Source of the DNA: an uncultured Alphaproteobacteria bacterium
GTDB taxonomy: Bacteria > Pseudomonadota > Alphaproteobacteria > Micavibrionales > Micavibrionaceae
DNA length: 5,837 bases
Direction of reading: 5' to 3'
Assembly (NCBI GenBank): GCA_946481105.1
Contig: CAMLMM010000097.1
Span: 1 to 5,837, forward strand
In this document: piece after piece, positions 4,815 to 5,837 of the stretch
Layout of the letters: each line of letters begins with the position of its first letter
Position numbering within the stretch: the first letter of the stretch is position 1
Notes under the pieces: model-generated
What the model was told of the DNA's origin: nothing
The model's input: only the letters and a program-made list of their open reading frames with translations
The model's database searches: none
Translations under genes and position numbers: made by a program

Positions 4815-5534
4815 TTATTTCCTGCCGTACAGATTTTGAAACCCTTCGGTCACGCGGGCTATATAGGCTGGATTACGCTCGCGCCAGTATTTCGGGTTCT
4901 GCATCATCCCGCGCAGGGCGTTTTCATCCATCGCTTCGGCGACCGCTCCCTCCACGCGCGCCACTGGCTTCTGAATGCCGCTTTTCATCATGTTATACAG
5001 CGCCATCACACCGTCATAGGAACAGGCCAGTCCCTCAAAGGCCCCCCTGGGCAATGTCTTTGCGCCATACTCGTTCAACTGGCGGGCAATCTCCTGCCAT
5101 TTTTCGGCGCCGCCAAATTCGTCGACCAGACGCTCGATCTCCCGGTCCGCCTGAAACTCCGCTGCCATTTCCAGGATAAGCGGCACAAGTTTTTCAGTCG
5201 CCAAATCATAAACTTCCTGCACCTGCTCGCTCGTAAATCCCTTGGCATGAAGCCGGGCGTTCAGATCAGGGTCGAGAGATAGAAAATCATTCTTGATTTT
5301 GACGTCATACTGGTCTGGTGTATCCGGGCAACCCAGCAACTTGAGCAGGCGCAGTTTATCGTCGTCCGTGGCGGGCATGTGGACCATCTGGCCCAGCTTT
5401 TTTTCCAGTGCTAGATAGGACGCCAGCAACGCCTCGGTGCGTATCTTCTTTGCCTCGCTATCCCAGAATTTAGACGGGATACCGGTCGGCACATCCGCCA
5501 GGTTTGTTTCAATGGTCAATAGGTTATCAGTCAT
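4815..5534 (-). CDS. Capsid assembly scaffolding protein (239 aa)
   Basis: This is expected to guide assembly of the procapsid with the capsid and portal proteins and then leave the head. The N-terminus carries IPSKFWDSEAKKIRTEALLA (residues 19-38) then SYLALEKKLG (39-48), a pattern I recognise from podoviral scaffold proteins ('P-KFWD----IR---LL-SYLALEKKL'). The rest is highly charged and mainly helical: LDPDLNARLHAKGFTSEQVQ (87-106), EMAAEFQADREIERLVDEFG (122-141) and EKWQEIARQLNEYGAKTL (144-161). The C-terminus, NPKYWRERNPAYIARVTEGF (213-232) then QNLYGRK, is the typical basic tail thought to contact the capsid in scaffolds. The start ATG 5532-5534 overlaps the portal gene's end by 8 nt and has AAGGAG at 5541-5546, 6 nt upstream, so it is probably translated together with the portal. 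In T7-like order the capsid gene follows directly; here the PilZ gene intervenes. Confidence 0.82.
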   Translation of the reverse strand: MTDNLLTIETNLADVPTGIPSKFWDSEAKKIRTEALLASYLALEKKLGQMVHMPATDDDKLRLLKLLGCPDTPDQYDVKIKNDFLSLDPDLNARLHAKGFTSEQVQEVYDLATEKLVPLILEMAAEFQADREIERLVDEFGGAEKWQEIARQLNEYGAKTLPRGAFEGLACSYDGVMALYNMMKSGIQKPVARVEGAVAEAMDENALRGMMQNPKYWRERNPAYIARVTEGFQNLYGRK

Positions 5535-5837
5535 GTGAGTCTCCTTCAGTTATAACAGGTGATGAATTCGGTTTCAGAAAAGCGGGTATGCCCAGCAGAC
5601 CAGTGAGATAATCAGCCGCCGCGGGATAATCGACACGGCTGGTGACATCCGGCCCCAATGTATTAACCATCTGCAACCAGCCGATAGCGGCCTGTACCTG
5701 GCGGCGTGATTGCGCCCGCGCTAATGGCGAGCGATGATCAATCGCCACGATACGCCCGTCCAGCGGCAAATCCGGAATGGCACCCCGGCGGCGTAAAATC
5801 TGATAGGCACGCTGAATAAGCGGGTTCAACAGTTCCA
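5527..5837 (-). CDS. Portal (head-tail connector) protein, C-terminal part (cut by window edge)
   Basis: The frame is open through the right edge (residues Glu-Leu precede the TTG at 5827-5829), so the apparent start there is not a true start; only the last 102 residues are seen. Its opening ELLNPLIQRAYQILRRRGAI matches the segment of podoviral head-tail connectors that reads 'ELL-PLI-R---IL-R-G-'. SPLARAQ then RRQVQAAIGWL (counting from the visible start, about 36-53) matches the 'SPLARAQ----v----W' block of that family (Pfam name Head-tail_con, from memory). A hydrophobic helix with YPAAADYLTGLLGIP follows, then a short acidic tail. Portals form a 12-fold ring at one head vertex through which DNA is packaged. 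The stop TGA 5527-5529 overlaps the scaffold start by 8 nt. Confidence 0.83.
   Translation of the reverse strand, partial: ELLNPLIQRAYQILRRRGAIPDLPLDGRIVAIDHRSPLARAQSRRQVQAAIGWLQMVNTLGPDVTSRVDYPAAADYLTGLLGIPAFLKPNSSPVITEGDSHD

Overview
The window reads as the virion-morphogenesis module of a podovirus-type (short-tailed, T7-like in gene order) phage or prophage. Most genes lie on the minus strand, so in transcription order (right to left) they run: portal C-terminus (cut by the right edge), scaffolding protein, major capsid protein, an 80-aa small protein, tail tubular A-like adaptor, tail tubular B-like nozzle, and the N-terminus of a probable internal virion protein (cut by the left edge). 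This order matches T7 genes 8-9-10-11-12-13/14. Family calls rest on recognisable protein patterns and synteny; no search could be run. No integrase, att site, tRNA or host gene is visible, so prophage and free phage cannot be told apart.

The exception is one plus-strand gene at 4361-4762, sitting between scaffold and capsid. It encodes a complete PilZ-domain protein with both c-di-GMP-binding signatures (RxxxR and DxSxxG). It has its own ribosome binding site, a plausible promoter with an AT-rich upstream tract, and a strong hairpin-plus-T terminator. This is the layout of a phage 'moron': an autonomous cargo gene inserted in a structural operon, here one that could tie into host c-di-GMP signalling (motility, surface attachment, biofilm). 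The moderately GC-rich codon use and the style of the PilZ protein hint at an alphaproteobacterial host, but this is a guess.

Non-coding features are informative. The pilZ terminator lies between convergent pilZ and scaffold genes and may also stop the portal-scaffold transcript, so capsid expression may need its own promoter in the 303-bp divergent gap 4058-4360; I found no convincing one. A 77-bp element with nested inverted and direct repeats sits just after the capsid stop codon (3131-3207). A strong terminator-like hairpin on the minus strand (2740-2792) separates the highly expressed capsid and small-protein genes from the tail genes, probably stepping expression down. The tail genes are packed tightly, with gaps of 5 and 14 nt and ribosome binding sites overlapping the preceding gene's end.
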